The translations under genes were made by a program, and so were the position numbers. 64,000 bases of DNA from Diploptera punctata (taxonomy: Eukaryota > Arthropoda > Insecta > Blattodea > Blaberidae), in assembly GCA_030220185.1 (NCBI GenBank), contig JASPKZ010000422.1, forward strand, positions 1,685,001 through 1,749,000, in the 5' to 3' direction. Within the stretch, counting starts at the first letter, position 1, and each line of letters starts with the position of its first letter. Under the pieces are notes generated by a model. It was not told where the DNA came from, ran no database searches, and saw nothing but the letters and a program-made list of their open reading frames with translations. Shown in pieces: positions 11,490 through 22,047 of this stretch.

Positions 11490-11920
11490 CGAATAAAATG
11501 CAGTCGTGCTGCGCATGTGCCAGAATTCCTCTACCAGTCAGCTATAGCGTAGTTCCCTTTGATCAATGATATAGTTGTAACCCTATGATGGTTATCAATT
11601 TCATCATAATTGTGGTTATTGGTATTACGTAGTATCCATTTGCTGGCGATGTGAGCTCCAGTTCAAGGAAAACGGGGTTTTACGCTGATTGGTTGAAAAA
11701 GAGAGGTGAAGGAGATAACTGGCCTCAGTAGTGAGAAATGTACAGTCAAGGAAAGAATATATTAGCAGTGCGATTTGTTCGCTGCCAAACTATAGTGTTC
11801 GTAGTCTGTTACCATGACATTGCAGTTAGAATTGTTATCTTCCACTTTTATTATCCGCGTTCGTTTCAACGGAATTTATGTTTGGCAATATTAAAAAAAA
11901 AATATTAACCACCATCGAGG
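11490..11920. other. Non-coding DNA, nothing recognised
   Basis: No coding similarity or repeat identified. Confidence 0.4.
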
Positions 11921-11924
11921 TTGT

Positions 11925-12375
11925 TGTTAAATATTTAAAATAATAAAAATTGTACGCGTGATGGCAGTCGTCCTCAACAAATTAAAAATTGTTTAAATGT
12001 ATCAGCTAGGCCTTTGGGAACTAGTTCAATCTTCAAGGCTGTTCTATTGGGTACTAGTTGTGTTTTACGAGCATGTTATATAATGGGGTGATCTGGCATG
12101 GTGTGTTTTCGTTCAGCAGGTTATCATTTCTTGTTTCTTCTAATATTTCTATTTCCTCTAAGATGTTTATCTTCCGGTTACCACCAACCCAATCCTGCCA
12201 GATTAACCAATTACACAACATGCTCTTAAAACACAATCAGTACCCAATAGATCAACTTTGAAAATTGAACTAGTTCCTAAAGGCCTAGCTGAAAATTTTA
12301 AACGATTTTTAATTTGTTTAGGACGACTGCAACCGCAGGTACAATTTTTTATATTTTTAATATTAATGTTTGCAT
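11925..12375. mobile_element. Foldback (long inverted repeat) element
   Basis: The arms 11925-12100 and 12187-12375 are imperfect inverted copies. Shared blocks include GGCAGTCGTCCTCAACAAAT, CAGCTAGGCCTTTGGGAACT, TATTGGGTACTAG and GAGCATGTTATATAAT. The unpaired centre is about 85 bp. The symmetry explains why similar short frames occur on both strands here. It has no coding capacity; a MITE or foldback derivative of a DNA transposon is most likely. Confidence 0.75.
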
Positions 12376-12653
12376 CTTGAATCGGGTACGTGTAGATTGT
12401 TTTGTATGGCCGTATGATATATCAGCGGTCCTGTCGTACTGCTAATCACAGATCCAAGGAAGCCTGTCCTCTTTCTGGTAGGGGATCTACAGGCAACCCA
12501 ATAATATACCAAGAAGTGGAGGGGAATCATCATCATCAGCAAGAATTAGACCTCAAAATCTGTTCCGATATCATGCTAGAATTGATTTGTCCAACTTATA
12601 CTGGGTAATGGAGAATCTGTTTCGGAATTATATATTACTCTTACTCACTGGCA

Positions 12654-12935
12654 CTATCGAACCCGTAGGTTCATGGCCGCGCGGACATAAGCTCTCCATA
12701 CATCCTTACGTCGAGCCAATGTTTTCCAATCAACTTCCCTCAAATCATGGTTAAAGTTATTTTTAACCTCATTCTTGGTCTATCAACTTTTTGGTTTTCC
12801 TACAAGAAGCTTCCATGTCCCTCTTGCATTCCCCATTCGTGCCACATGTCCTGCCCATCGCAGTCTATGATACTTATTATATCTGGCTTCCTATAAAGAC
12901 CATGTAGTTCACTGCTATGTAGTGAACTCTATTGA
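12654..12935 (-). pseudogene. RTE-type LINE 3' end
   Basis: On the minus strand this reads the usual tail: RMGNERGTWKLL, then a frameshifted linker, LREVDWKTLARRKDVWRAYV and RAAMNLRVR before a TAG (complement of 12654-12656). It is the same family as 48272-48516, with several indels. Confidence 0.7.
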
Positions 12936-13700
12936 TGTGGTCCATGTGGAGGGGAATAAGTTCTACAAAATGAGGGAGAAAAATAAAATGAAAAAACTAA
13001 TGTAGATTTCATATATGCTTAACGTATAGGTCATTCTTTCATGTACCCAACCAATGTTCCGTTAAATAACAATTCTGTTAAAAACCACGTAGCGATAATA
13101 ATCAATTAATTTGACCAGCAATGCATGTGATTTCTCTGAAAACTACAATAAATTAGGAGGAAAATATGCTATTCCATAAAAGAGAATAAATATGTGAATT
13201 TTAGGGGAAATTTAAAGTATGAGATACTGATCAGACTTCCTGCATACAAATGATTCTGTGAAGTTATGATAAACATCTGGCTCTGTCATGGAGACTCCAT
13301 TACTGTGACGCCAGGCGCTGCGGCCTCTTGTAAATGTAATGTTACATGGATTTACTTTTATTCCCCATTACACCAGCTTTTGAACAATCTCAGCTATTTC
13401 TGTTGATGTGAAGTAATGTATAAATCTTCCTCTAGCAGACAGGTAGAGTATGAGACTGAAAACAGAATCGCTCTAAACATTCAATATTTTGTGCCTAGGA
13501 CGTCATTACTGATTTTGTGGTTACATTTTAGGATCTTCTATTTTTAAATCTTTACTTCTACCAACTTCGTAATATTTAGCAGAAACCTTAGAAAATCTCT
13601 AGGAATTTTAATTCTTTCGAAAACAAAATCTTAAGGGCTGAGCAAGTAGTATCGGACGGGTAACATTTGAGACTCACTGGTTAAAATCTCGATGACGACC
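12936..13700. other. Non-coding DNA, nothing recognised
   Basis: AT-rich, with no coding or repeat similarity recognised. Confidence 0.4.
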
Positions 13701-13717
13701 AGCCTCTGTAAATTTTA

Positions 13718-13785
13718 TTATTATTATGATTATTATTATTATTATTAATTATTAAACAATGGAACTCTATATAACTTTAAAAAAA

Positions 13786-13832
<47 letters not shown>

Positions 13833-13838
13833 ATTACT
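13718..13838 (+). repeat. (ATT)n microsatellite, interrupted
   Basis: Two ATT runs are separated by about 45 bases of unique sequence. Confidence 0.9.
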
Positions 13839-13920
13839 AGTAGTAATATTACTATAGAAGTATTTAAATATTTTTTGTACTCTATATTATCTAAACTTTC
13901 TGCTGACGGACAGGCTTTTT

Positions 13921-14244
13921 CCCCTAGAAGGCACTTAGCCTACCATGAGGCTGCTGGCCTCACATCCACATGTACAATCATAGAGGTAGATGATCATCCC
14001 AGCCAGTGTAGGGGTGACATGTGGTCAGCATGTCGAGTCCCCAGCCGTTAAAGCTGGTTTTCTCAACCTGGAGTAGCTACAATAAGTAGCTACTCAAATG
14101 CCTCACGTATACGGGGTGGGCACCGGACCCATACTGGCCGAAATACCATGAGAAAAGTTCTTCCCCCCTGGAGATTCGAACCAGCGCAAGTCCCGTAGCT
14201 CTGCGCCAAGGCTTGCTGCCTTAATCACTCGGCTATGGCGCGGG
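13921..14244 (-). mobile_element. SINE family A, nearly full length
   Basis: On the minus strand the 5' head reads CCGCGCCATAGCCGAGTGAT, a box A-like TAGCCGAGTG, and GGTTCGAATCTCC as box B about 50 bases further on: a tRNA-derived RNA polymerase III promoter. The body continues through CTCATGGTATTTCGGCCAGT and ends near CATGTGGATGTGAGGCCAGC. Other copies are at 30278-30592, 49023-49361 and 56168-56459, with fragments elsewhere. It runs directly into a SINE F copy at its 5' side. Confidence 0.85.
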
Positions 14245-14261
14245 ATTTTCTCTGGCCATCA

Positions 14262-14455
14262 TTAGCATATTCATTAAGTTTAGGTATTTAAACCTCTCCT
14301 GGCGATTCTTTATCATCATCACCATTTCCTGTTATCATCGGGGCGTTGTAATTCGCTCCAGCCCTTTCCTAGACCACTTGAGGGGGTTTACTAAAACGGC
14401 ATGCCAGGAGAGAATACCAGTATGTCGAAATGACAACGTGGTTGCATTGAAAAAA
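14262..14455 (+). mobile_element. SINE family F body
   Basis: Aligns to 9737-9905 (ATTCATTAAGTTTAGG, TTATCATCGGGGCG, ACGGCATGCCAGGAGAGAAT, CAGTATGTCGAAATGACAAC). No head is visible, because it abuts the SINE A head. Confidence 0.65.
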
Positions 14456-14526
14456 AGTAATAATTTGCATATTGTTCATTGGTGTAATGTAATAACACTA
14501 ATTTAATTATAGATAGTTAATATCTG

Positions 14527-14583
14527 TATAAATTAACCCTGGTTGTCTTAACTCTATTAGGTAAAATAACTTATTTATTATTA

Positions 14584-14678
<95 letters not shown>
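14527..14678 (+). repeat. LINE 3' tail followed by a long (ATT)n run
   Basis: TTAACCCTGGTTGTCTTAAC then TCTATTAGGTAAAATAA is the LINE 3'-terminal signature seen at 2351-2669 and 50400-50468. It is followed by about 100 bp of ATT repeats. Confidence 0.65.
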
Positions 14679-14997
14679 GGCGACTCCGTGGCGCAATTAG
14701 TTACAAGCTCACCTCTTACCGCTGGGGTCCCGAGATCAAGTCTCGGTCACTACATATGGGTTTCATGATGGACGAAACGGATCTTGGATAGGTTTTTATC
14801 GGGGTTTTCTCCCGTTTTCCCCTGCCACAATTTCATTCCACCATTTCCCCATACTCATTTAATGCATTTCGTTTCATTTCATTAATCTGCTGTGGTAGGC
14901 CGGCACCCTTGTCATTCACAGACCTCTATATAGCGGGCTTCATCTCACCTCGTCCCTGGACCCGACCGTGAGTTGGACACGAGTTGATGATATGAAA

Positions 14998-14998
<1 letters not shown>
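14679..14998 (+). mobile_element. SINE family C, full length
   Basis: The head GGCGACTCCGTGGCGCAATT carries a box A-like TGGCGCAATTAG and a box B-like GAGATCAAGTCTC: tRNA-derived. The body matches 27453-27795 throughout (GACGAAACGGATCTTGGATA, CTCCCGTTTTCCCCTGCCA, GTAGGCCGGCACCCTTGTC, CCTGGACCCGACCG, TTGGACACGAGTTGA). It lies between ATT runs. Confidence 0.85.
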
Positions 14999-15044
<46 letters not shown>

Positions 15045-15045
15045 T
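14999..15045 (+). repeat. (ATT)n microsatellite
   Basis: Tail-like ATT run directly after the SINE C copy. Confidence 0.9.
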
Positions 15046-15329
15046 TTTAATACTCAGAATAATTATCATATATTGTTCGTGGGGGGGGGGTGTTATCCAA
15101 AATAACTCCAACTGCTTTGCTTCAGTGTTTAGATAAACAGGGTTGAACTATGTAGTCCTTTTTAAAATAAAAGCATTAGTAGTTGTAATAGTTGGCTACA
15201 TTATTTAACGACGCTCTTTAGTAGATTCTAGTCATTTGCAACGCAATTATAATCCGGATGTGAAAGAATCAATATAATTTACGCTGAAGCCTATTATTCC
15301 AGGCTTAAGGTATATTACGTTGGCCTACT

Positions 15330-15412
15330 GCCCTAAGTCTGAAACGAGCTCCCTGGTTTTACTTCACTTCCAAATGAAGATATTATAGGTTTTTACGTTC
15401 TATGTAGATGTA
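15330..15412 (-). mobile_element. SINE family H fragment interrupted by mariner
   Basis: CTCCCTGGTTTTACTTCACT...CAAATGAAG...GGTTTTTACGTTCT resembles 47505-47580. It stops at the TA where the mariner-like element begins, so mariner may have inserted into it. The continuation on the far side was not clearly found. Confidence 0.35.
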
Positions 15413-16702
15413 CCCGGGCTTCCAATATAAACCCGGACCGGCCTCACGGGGTTTCACCCGTCAGGCAGCGCTCTCTCCTCGTCCGCATTTCACTCTGCCA
15501 GCCGCTCGTCCTTGAACTAGTCAGTTTACTATCGTTCGACAAGTTGAGACGTCAGCTGACATTAGAGCAGCGCATTTATGTGTGTAAATGTTATTATAAA
15601 TATGAATCAGCTCGTCGCGTTCGCGAGGAATTTATTCGGAACTTCTCTGGACAATTACCTCCTTCCAGATCGACAATCCACGATCTTGTGACTAAATTTG
15701 AGACCACTGCTTCAGTACAAAATAAGAAACACACGCGAAGACGTACGGTTCTCACCGAAGAAAAATTAGACGAAATTGGCGAAAATTTGGAACGTTCACC
15801 ACAAAAATCATTACCGAAATTAGCACAAGTTGGGATTTCAGTATCTTCTCTGCACCTACAGCAACAAAATTGTTAAAACTCAAACCTTACAAGTGTACAC
15901 GTGTTCATTGTCTAAACCAAGGTGATCCCATAGCACGTGTGCGTTATTGTGAGTGGTTTTTTTCATCAGTGACTGAAGGGTTAATCGACCCTCAGCTTTT
16001 GTTCTTTACAGACGAATCATGGTTCCACCTAAATGGTCGTGTGAACACTCGCAATACTCGCTATTGGTGTTCTGAAAATCCAAATCGAATACAGGAAACG
16101 CCTCTTCATGATCAGAAAATTGGAGTTTGGTGTGCGATTAGCGCAAAGCGCATAATCGGTCCGATTTTCTACGAGAAGACTGTAACTGCAGAGAGGTATC
16201 GAAATGACATTTTGACCCCATTTTTTCTTGAACTGACTGAAGAAGAGAAATCATATGGGTGGTTTCAAAAAGATTCTGCTACTGCTCATACAGCAGAGGA
16301 GTCCATGAATAAAATTAGGAAAAGTGTTTGAAGATAGAGTGATTAGTGCTGGTGTTATGGCCCCCTCGCTCCCCAGATCTAACAGTGTGTGATTTTTATT
16401 TGTGGGGTAGCCTGAAAGACAAAGTGTACAAAACAAATCCGCACACATTGGAAGAACTGAAGAACAACATAAGAAATAAAATCAGAAACTTGACATTGCC
16501 CGAACTACAGCGTGTCAATCTAAATGTGTTTACTCGGTATAATGCCTGTTTACCTGCGGGAGGACAACATTTCCAGCATTTTCTATAAGGTAAGAAACAG
16601 TTCAAGGACGGGTGGCAGGCAGGGTGAATTGCGGGAGGAAGAGAGCACTGCGTGCCGGGTGAAACTCCGTGAGGCCGGTCCGGTTTTATATTGGAAGCCC
16701 GT
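15413..16702 (+). mobile_element. Mariner-like element with ~100-bp terminal inverted repeats
   Basis: The left end 15415-15518 and right end 16594-16701 are inverted copies. They share CGGGCTTCCAATATAAA, CCGGACCGGCCTCACGG, GTTTCACCCG, GCTCTCT and CGTCCTTGAACT. TA flanks both sides (15411-15412, 16703-16704), the mariner target site. Total length near 1.29 kb is typical of a complete mariner, but 100-bp repeats are longer than the roughly 30 bp of classical mariners. It encloses a frameshifted transposase. Both ends survive, so the DNA is structurally whole but coding-dead. Confidence 0.9.
15544..16588 (+). pseudogene. Mariner-like transposase, frameshifted
   Basis: Three blocks in different frames make one transposase. 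Block 1 (15544-about 15855) is the N-terminal helix-turn-helix: LTLEQRIYVCKCYYKYESAR, then SRSTIHDLVTKFE and VLTEEKLDEIGENL. Block 2 (about 15858-16330) begins TKLLKLKPYK and carries the first catalytic Asp in LLFFTDESWFHLNGRV and the second in WFQKDSATAHTAE. Block 3 (about 16346-16588) has WPPRSPDLTVCDFYLWGSLK with the third Asp. Spacing between second and third Asp is about 33-34 residues once frames are joined, fitting the mariner DD34D class. Frameshifts lie near 15855, 16320 and 16345. No ATG opens block 1 (TTG at 15544). The family resembles the widespread insect transposases with a DUF4817-like N-terminus. Confidence 0.88.
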
Positions 16703-16704
16703 TA

Positions 16705-17800
16705 TTACTCTCCTATAGTTAAAATGGGAACTTTGGCGCAGGATTTTATAGTGCCTTACAGTTAAAAACGGCAGATAATTTTTTGGACATGGCCTTTGTA
16801 CTCATACTTCTCTGTAAAAAAAAAAGGTTGATAAACAGGGAAGAAAATTATATTTAACTGTTTTGTCTTAGCCTATTTATATAATGTAACAAAACGAAAC
16901 ACTTATTTTGCATTACGATATTGCACATTTTCACCTAACCCACGAAAGCTGAAATGAAGAAATATTCTGATAAACGATTACAGGCAGGTGATGTCTGCCT
17001 CCCCTGAAAAACCGCTGCTGCAAATCTAAAAGTTATATATCAGAGAAACCAACCGTTAATTTTTTATTTTTTTTTAGTTCGATAAAAAGTGGTTTGATAC
17101 TCAACAGATGACAGTTTTAATAATTGTGAGATTTTTTTGGGGGGCTGTAGCCAAGCACGTTATTATTGAGCCATCTGGATCAGTATTGGTGAAGTTGTCT
17201 TCTTACACTTTGATCTAATTTCTATTGAAGTCGATAAAAGAAACGTTACTATGAAAAATAAACTCACCTAACTTGATAGGATGAGTGAGAGAGAAGAGAT
17301 AATTGCCAGCTGTCTTCAGGAAGATGTTTTATGAGTGCTTCTGAATGTATAAAATGAATTAGTTATTATTTCAACCTGCAATATGTTGCCAACATTTGAA
17401 ATGTGATTTACAACTCCGAACGAAACAATTTGTCTGTCAGCTTTGCTGTTTATGTCTGTCATTTTCTAATGGTAATGCTGAACACCAGTAATCGTGATTG
17501 GATGAGGAGAGCTTCGTATAATTTATAGCACATTGAGTTTTCAACGGTTTTGATGTCAGCTTTTAAGATCTACTTTAATTTTGTGTAACTTTTTTCTTTC
17601 CAAATATATTTTTTTGTCTTCGTGTTTTACTTGTTTTATTTTAGTTATTCTACAAGATAAGAGTAATAATGGAAACCAAGATGTGAAAACGTGCAATAAA
17701 AATAATTAATCAGAATACATAGACTGAATCTCGTACTTTTCCGAGCTTCATTCAAACGATAACTCGTGTCGGTGATGTCCAAGTAATTAACTAATTCACA
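16705..17800. other. Non-coding DNA, nothing recognised
   Basis: AT-rich, no gene and no repeat recognised. Confidence 0.45.
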
Positions 17801-17807
17801 TGCTTTA

Positions 17808-18115
17808 TCGATCCCAGAGGTTCATGGCCTTCGAATATATAAAATCTGCGTACATCCCTATCCTGAACTGTCGTTTTCCAATCTTCTTCAAACCATTGTT
17901 AATGTTATTCTCTCATCTCATTGGACAATTAGTTATTATTTATTAGCATTAGCTTACGATTTATTCCATGGAGGCAGAGAACCCTTCAGCCAACCATGCT
18001 TAGCAACGTATCGTTGATGTCAATATCGTACTGGCGGACCTAAGTTCTCTATACATCCTTATTACAAGTTACTATTTTTCCAGTCCTCATCCAAACCATC
18101 GTTTATGTTATGTAT
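17808..18115 (-). pseudogene. Two decayed RTE-type LINE tail fragments
   Basis: Minus-strand reading gives short stretches of the LINE tail at about 17808-17925 (HGLKKIGKRQFRIG-like, ...MNLWDR) and about 18000-18115 (DEDWKNSNL-like, RELRSAS). Both are heavily decayed and are separated by about 70 bases. Confidence 0.45.
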
Positions 18116-18303
18116 GTATACACACACACATAGATATACCCTATTTACACAGATAAATATATATGCCTTATTTATTATTTACTTTTCTTTTCTTACAGGT
18201 AAGATGATTTGGCCGCTTAGATGTTCATTTTTATGTCTGCATGCTGAAAAATGTAAGTAACTCCAATTGGAAACAACTTTTCATTTCCACATATACATAC
18301 ATA

Positions 18304-18516
18304 CATATCGTCGTTTTTACTCCAAAAACCTCGTAACTCCACCAGCAGCTAAATTTGTGAATTCAAACACTCGAACTGTGTACGAAATCTTAATGAACAA
18401 TGTGCAATACAGAGTTCGTACACAGTTGAGGATCGAGTGTTTGAATTCACAAGATTCAAGATTTCAAATTTAGCTGCTGGTGGAATTCCGAGGTTTTGAA
18501 GTAACAGCGACGATAT
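18304..18516. mobile_element. Palindromic (hairpin) element, ~85-bp arms
   Basis: Left arm TATCGTCG...TTACTCCAAAAACCTCG...CCACCAGCAGCTAAATTTGTGAATT through TGTGTACGAA is repeated inverted as TTCGTACACAGTT...GAATTCACAAG...AAATTTAGCTGCTGGTGG...GAGGTTTTGAAGTAACAG. The loop is about 40 bp. An insertion of about 12 bases occurs in the right arm. Non-coding. Confidence 0.8.
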
Positions 18517-18520
18517 ATAT

Positions 18521-18826
18521 AGGGGGCACGCCGTAGCGTAGTGGTTAAGGCACTGAGCTACAAGCCGGAGGGTCGAGGGTTCAAGTCCCGTTGGGGTCAG
18601 GATTTTTAAACTGACCCAAACCCTCTGGCGGCACTATGACCCTGGGGTCGACTCAGCCTCTAACGGAAATGAGTACCAGACGCTTGTTCTGGGGGTAAAG
18701 GCCGTCACGCAGGGCTGACAACCCGGCTGACATAAAGTGCCGATTGTCTAGAAAAAGTGGGAGCCTTAACCTCCTACTACCCCAAGGGCCTCCGGGCCTG
18801 TTGTGGGATCACTTTACTTTTACTTT

Positions 18827-18832
<6 letters not shown>
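18521..18832 (+). mobile_element. SINE family B, full length
   Basis: The head GGGGGCACGCCGTAGCGTAG has a box A-like GTAGCGTAGTGGTTAAGGC and box B GGGTTCAAGTCCC: tRNA-derived. The body contains ACCCTGGGGTCGACTCAGCC, GAGTACCAGACGCTTGTTCT and GTGGGAGCCTTAACCTCCTA, and ends TTTACTTTTACTTTACTTT into an AT microsatellite. A decayed second copy lies inverted at 29296-29592. Confidence 0.85.

Positions 18833-18880
<48 letters not shown>
18829..18880. repeat. (AT)n microsatellite
   Basis: About 50 bp of pure TA repeats at the SINE B tail. Confidence 0.95.
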
Positions 18881-18882
<2 letters not shown>

Positions 18883-18884
18883 GG

Positions 18885-19040
18885 TATATGATTAAAAAAG
18901 GTTTATTGGATTTTCCGCGTCATGGATTCAAGTTTGGCCTCTGGGCACCGATTCCGACGTTTCGACATGATCCGATATGTCATTCACCTTGAATCCATGA
19001 CGGGGAAAACCTTAAGAAAGCTTTCTTAATCATACATATA
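18885..19040. mobile_element. Palindromic element, ~50-bp arms
   Basis: TATATGATTAAAAAAGG...TTTTCCGCGTCATGGATTCAAG is repeated inverted as CTTGAATCCATGACGGGGAAAACC...CTTTCTTAATCATACATATA. The loop is about 50 bp. Non-coding. Confidence 0.75.
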
Positions 19041-19099
19041 TCACGAAAATCTACAATATAATATATGTATATATATATGATTATATGACATGAAAAGAT

Positions 19100-19180
19100 A
19101 AATAAATGCCTGAACCGGGATTTGAACCCAGGATCTCTTATCCAGGTGCGCTAGCACTTACGGTATCAGGCATCCTAGCA
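19100..19180 (-). mobile_element. Small tRNA-like retroposon (family E)
   Basis: On the minus strand GGGTTCAAATCCCGGTTCAG is a perfect box B followed by GCATTTATTTATCTTTTCATG. The same box B and tail occur at 29762-29850, so this is a short tRNA-derived repeat family. Cloverleaf arms are incomplete, so it is not a tRNA gene. Confidence 0.6.
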
Positions 19181-19199
19181 CTAACATTTATTTTTCCTT

Positions 19200-20455
19200 T
19201 ATATATATAAAATTAGACAATAATTACTGTTGTAAAATAAAAACATTTTTAAATTCGTTGTGCATCAGGTTGTTTTTCTATTTCCACATGTTCTTGAACG
19301 TTAAATAATTTTTTCCATTGTTATTCTTTGTCACACGTTATACAAAACAGTAGGATATTTTATTATCAGCCGAAAATACTTATTCACTATATTGAGACAA
19401 GCTGTTTCAATTTTACTGGAACAGTTTGCTTTACTTCAGGCATTTTTGCTTAACTATACCACATACGCTTCCGACTTCAATAATATTCATAACTGTCTGA
19501 TCGTCGCTTAAAAATACACAAATAATATTGCTCACTGGTGATTACTGGTAGTTCCATATTTGTGAATTCAAACGAAATAGGGTGAATAACGTGTTATCAT
19601 TTTCCAGGAAAACAAAATGTGGTGTGTAATTGCTAGAAATTTAACAACTTTAATGAACATGGAAGAAATACATTCTTATGATAAATGTTTTCACTTCTTC
19701 AAAGAATGAAAATATGACAAATATTACCGTTAACATACTGAAATGGAAATGGTCAAATATGCATAATTAAGATTTAACAAAGTACTTTAGTTGTTACTTT
19801 TTTCATAACATGCATAGGACATTCTAAAAAATAGATGATACATCATAAATCCTAGCCCTAGTAATAGGGGATGTTGTAGAATTTTTTTTTAGTTAAAATG
19901 TCGTGGCTCAAATTGTGATTAAAAGTGTGCCGCTCTTCCATGAAACTATCTATCTGTTACACTAATAAAAATAGAGTCATGTAAGATCATTGGTTGCGTT
20001 CAGAAACCTGATATTTGTATTCTAGAAGTACTGATTTAATCATTATTTAATTAAATGTTCATCATGATATTTAGTTCCTGCTTAACGTTCCTTAAGGACT
20101 GACGAAGTTCAATGATGATCTGCAATCGGTATACCGCCATATATTGTAGATCTTTCAAGGATTCATTTTCTTAAAATTGTAATAAATAGTATTTCAGGTC
20201 AAGGTGCAGCCTATAGTTGATTGGTTCAGGGCTTGAATCCGGTCTTTCTGTCGGTGTTCCATATTCGGTAGAGACCCTACTTTCCACTCCGACGATCCGG
20301 GTTCGATTGTCTGAGGAGTAGGGGTTTTAAATCTCCACTTTTGGCCTGAGTGCGTGCCTTATGCTTGCGAGAAAAGGAACACAGTATAAACTAAAACAGA
20401 GTAAGAACAACGAAAAAAACTTAAAAATTCTGCTTTTCGAACAACCTCATTTAGT
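19200..20455. other. Non-coding DNA with one tRNA-like trace
   Basis: A box B-like CCGGGTTCGATTGTC near 20297 with GGCTTGAATCCGG near 20232 suggests a decayed tRNA-derived repeat. Nothing else is recognised. Confidence 0.35.
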
Positions 20456-20464
20456 AATATATAT

Positions 20465-20708
20465 ATATATATATGCATCCATAGTAATTCTGCCCGAAGG
20501 CAGGTCTTTGACTGTAATCATAGCATTTTCATGCTATGCTTGCAGATTTACTAGGGAATTGTAGGTGTGGTAGCTTCCCGTTGCTTTCCACACCGGTGAA
20601 GGATGATGATGGTGATGATGATAAGGATGATGATGATGATGGCCATATGATTTCGGGGACCGTTTGGGCCTTAAAGTTTTCCTGACATTTGTCTTACAGG
20701 TGAGGAAA
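20465..20708 (-). mobile_element. SINE family D, head missing
   Basis: Family D body from ATGCATCCATAGTAATTCTG through the GATG run, CATATGATTTCGGGGACCGT and CTGACATTTGTCTTACAGGT. It stops at GTGAGGAAA, where an AT run begins, so the tRNA-like head is absent. Confidence 0.85.
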
Positions 20709-20709
20709 T

Positions 20710-21740
20710 ATATATATATATATAATTGTATTTTTATTCCTAATTACAGATATACAGTTGCACCCATTGATATCCAGTTTGACCTGAGAGTATATATTGC
20801 TGATGTTTCTTATGTCTGTTCTTACCAAAACAAAGCTGATTTAAAACCATAAACATTGTCTGTATTTTATACTAGTTTTATAGAATTTCATTCATATTGT
20901 ATCACTTATGATATGGATTAATATTTTACTTATGCAACACAGAGATTATTTTAATTTTATTGGTACATGCTTGTTAAATCAATTATGTCAACAATACTTT
21001 TTTTTAATGCAGCCCCTTCAATCGTTCTACCCTGCGAGGTGCCGGACAATTTACATTACTAAATGTTTTCATGAAATTTCAAAATTTATTGCTGAATTAT
21101 AAACCATACGGAAGGAGATGGTCTGAACAATTTTAACAATTCTAGCTTTCATGAAACCGTTACGAGCCAACAGGCTTAATCCTTGGATTATGAAGAAGAA
21201 GAATACACTTTTTAAATTTAACATTACAAAATAGTGTAAAGCTGTTAAACCTAAATGACTCCATATTAATGGAAGCAATTATAAGTGTTCTTGTTTTTAT
21301 ATATTATGGATATAGAGGCGTTTATTATATATAATGAACCCAGGGCCTTGAGTCAGCAGATTGTTGTTTATCAAATAAATTAAACCTTGAAGCCAAGAAA
21401 CAAAGCAGAAAAGCTGACAAATATTTCTGGGAAATGATACTCCCCTCTTTCGCTTTAAGAAACATTCGCGGAAATTGTCTATAGCAAACTGTAAGCATTA
21501 AAATGTTCCGGGAACATGCGTTATAGCTCGCTACGCATTCTGCGTATTTCCTGCAAAACTTGCGCCGTGGTCACAGAGTAACGGGATTCTAACACTGGAA
21601 AAACCTCGTTTTAACAAATCATAGTATCTAAATCAAATTTGGTAAGAGCGTCTTCGCACGGGGTGTAAACTTGTTATCCCACACAATTTTAATTGCTTAC
21701 AGTTTAATATGAGATGGTGAACCAATGATCTTAAAAGTAA
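20710..21740. other. Non-coding DNA, possible LINE tail trace near 21100-21190
   Basis: A short stretch near 21100-21190 (GGAAGGAGATGGTCTGAACA...GAAACCGTTACGAGCCAACAG) resembles the RRW-S-EQF...R tail of some insect LINEs, at low confidence. No gene is recognised. Confidence 0.3.
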
Positions 21741-21744
21741 AATG

Positions 21745-22043
21745 ACAGACTTGTCACGCAGCGAGCCCGGGTTCGATCCCCGGTCGGGACAGTTTCTTGG
21801 TGAGGTTTTTATCGGGTTTTTTTCTCACCTGTAAGACAAGTGTCAGGAAACCTTTAAGGCCCAAACGGTCCCCAAAATCATATGGCCATCATCATCATCA
21901 TCATCATCCTTCACCGGTGTGGAAAGCAACGGGAAGCTACCATACCTACAATTCCCTAGTAAATCTGCAAGCACAGCATGAAAATGCTATGATTGCAGTG
22001 AAAGACCTGCCCTCGGGCAGAATTACTATGGATGGATATAAAT
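21745..22043 (+). mobile_element. SINE family D, nearly full length
   Basis: The 5' tRNA-like head GACTTGTCACGCAGCGAGCC continues into a strong box B, GGGTTCGATCCCCGGTCGGGA. The body follows: TTTTTTTCTCACCTGTAAGA, GGCCCAAACGGTCCCCAAAA, an (ATC)n run, CCGGTGTGGAAAGCAACGGG, ending in AATTACTATGGATGGATAT. The (ATGG)n tail is typical of the family. A box A is not clear because the head is 5' truncated. Confidence 0.88.
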
Positions 22044-22047
22044 AAAA

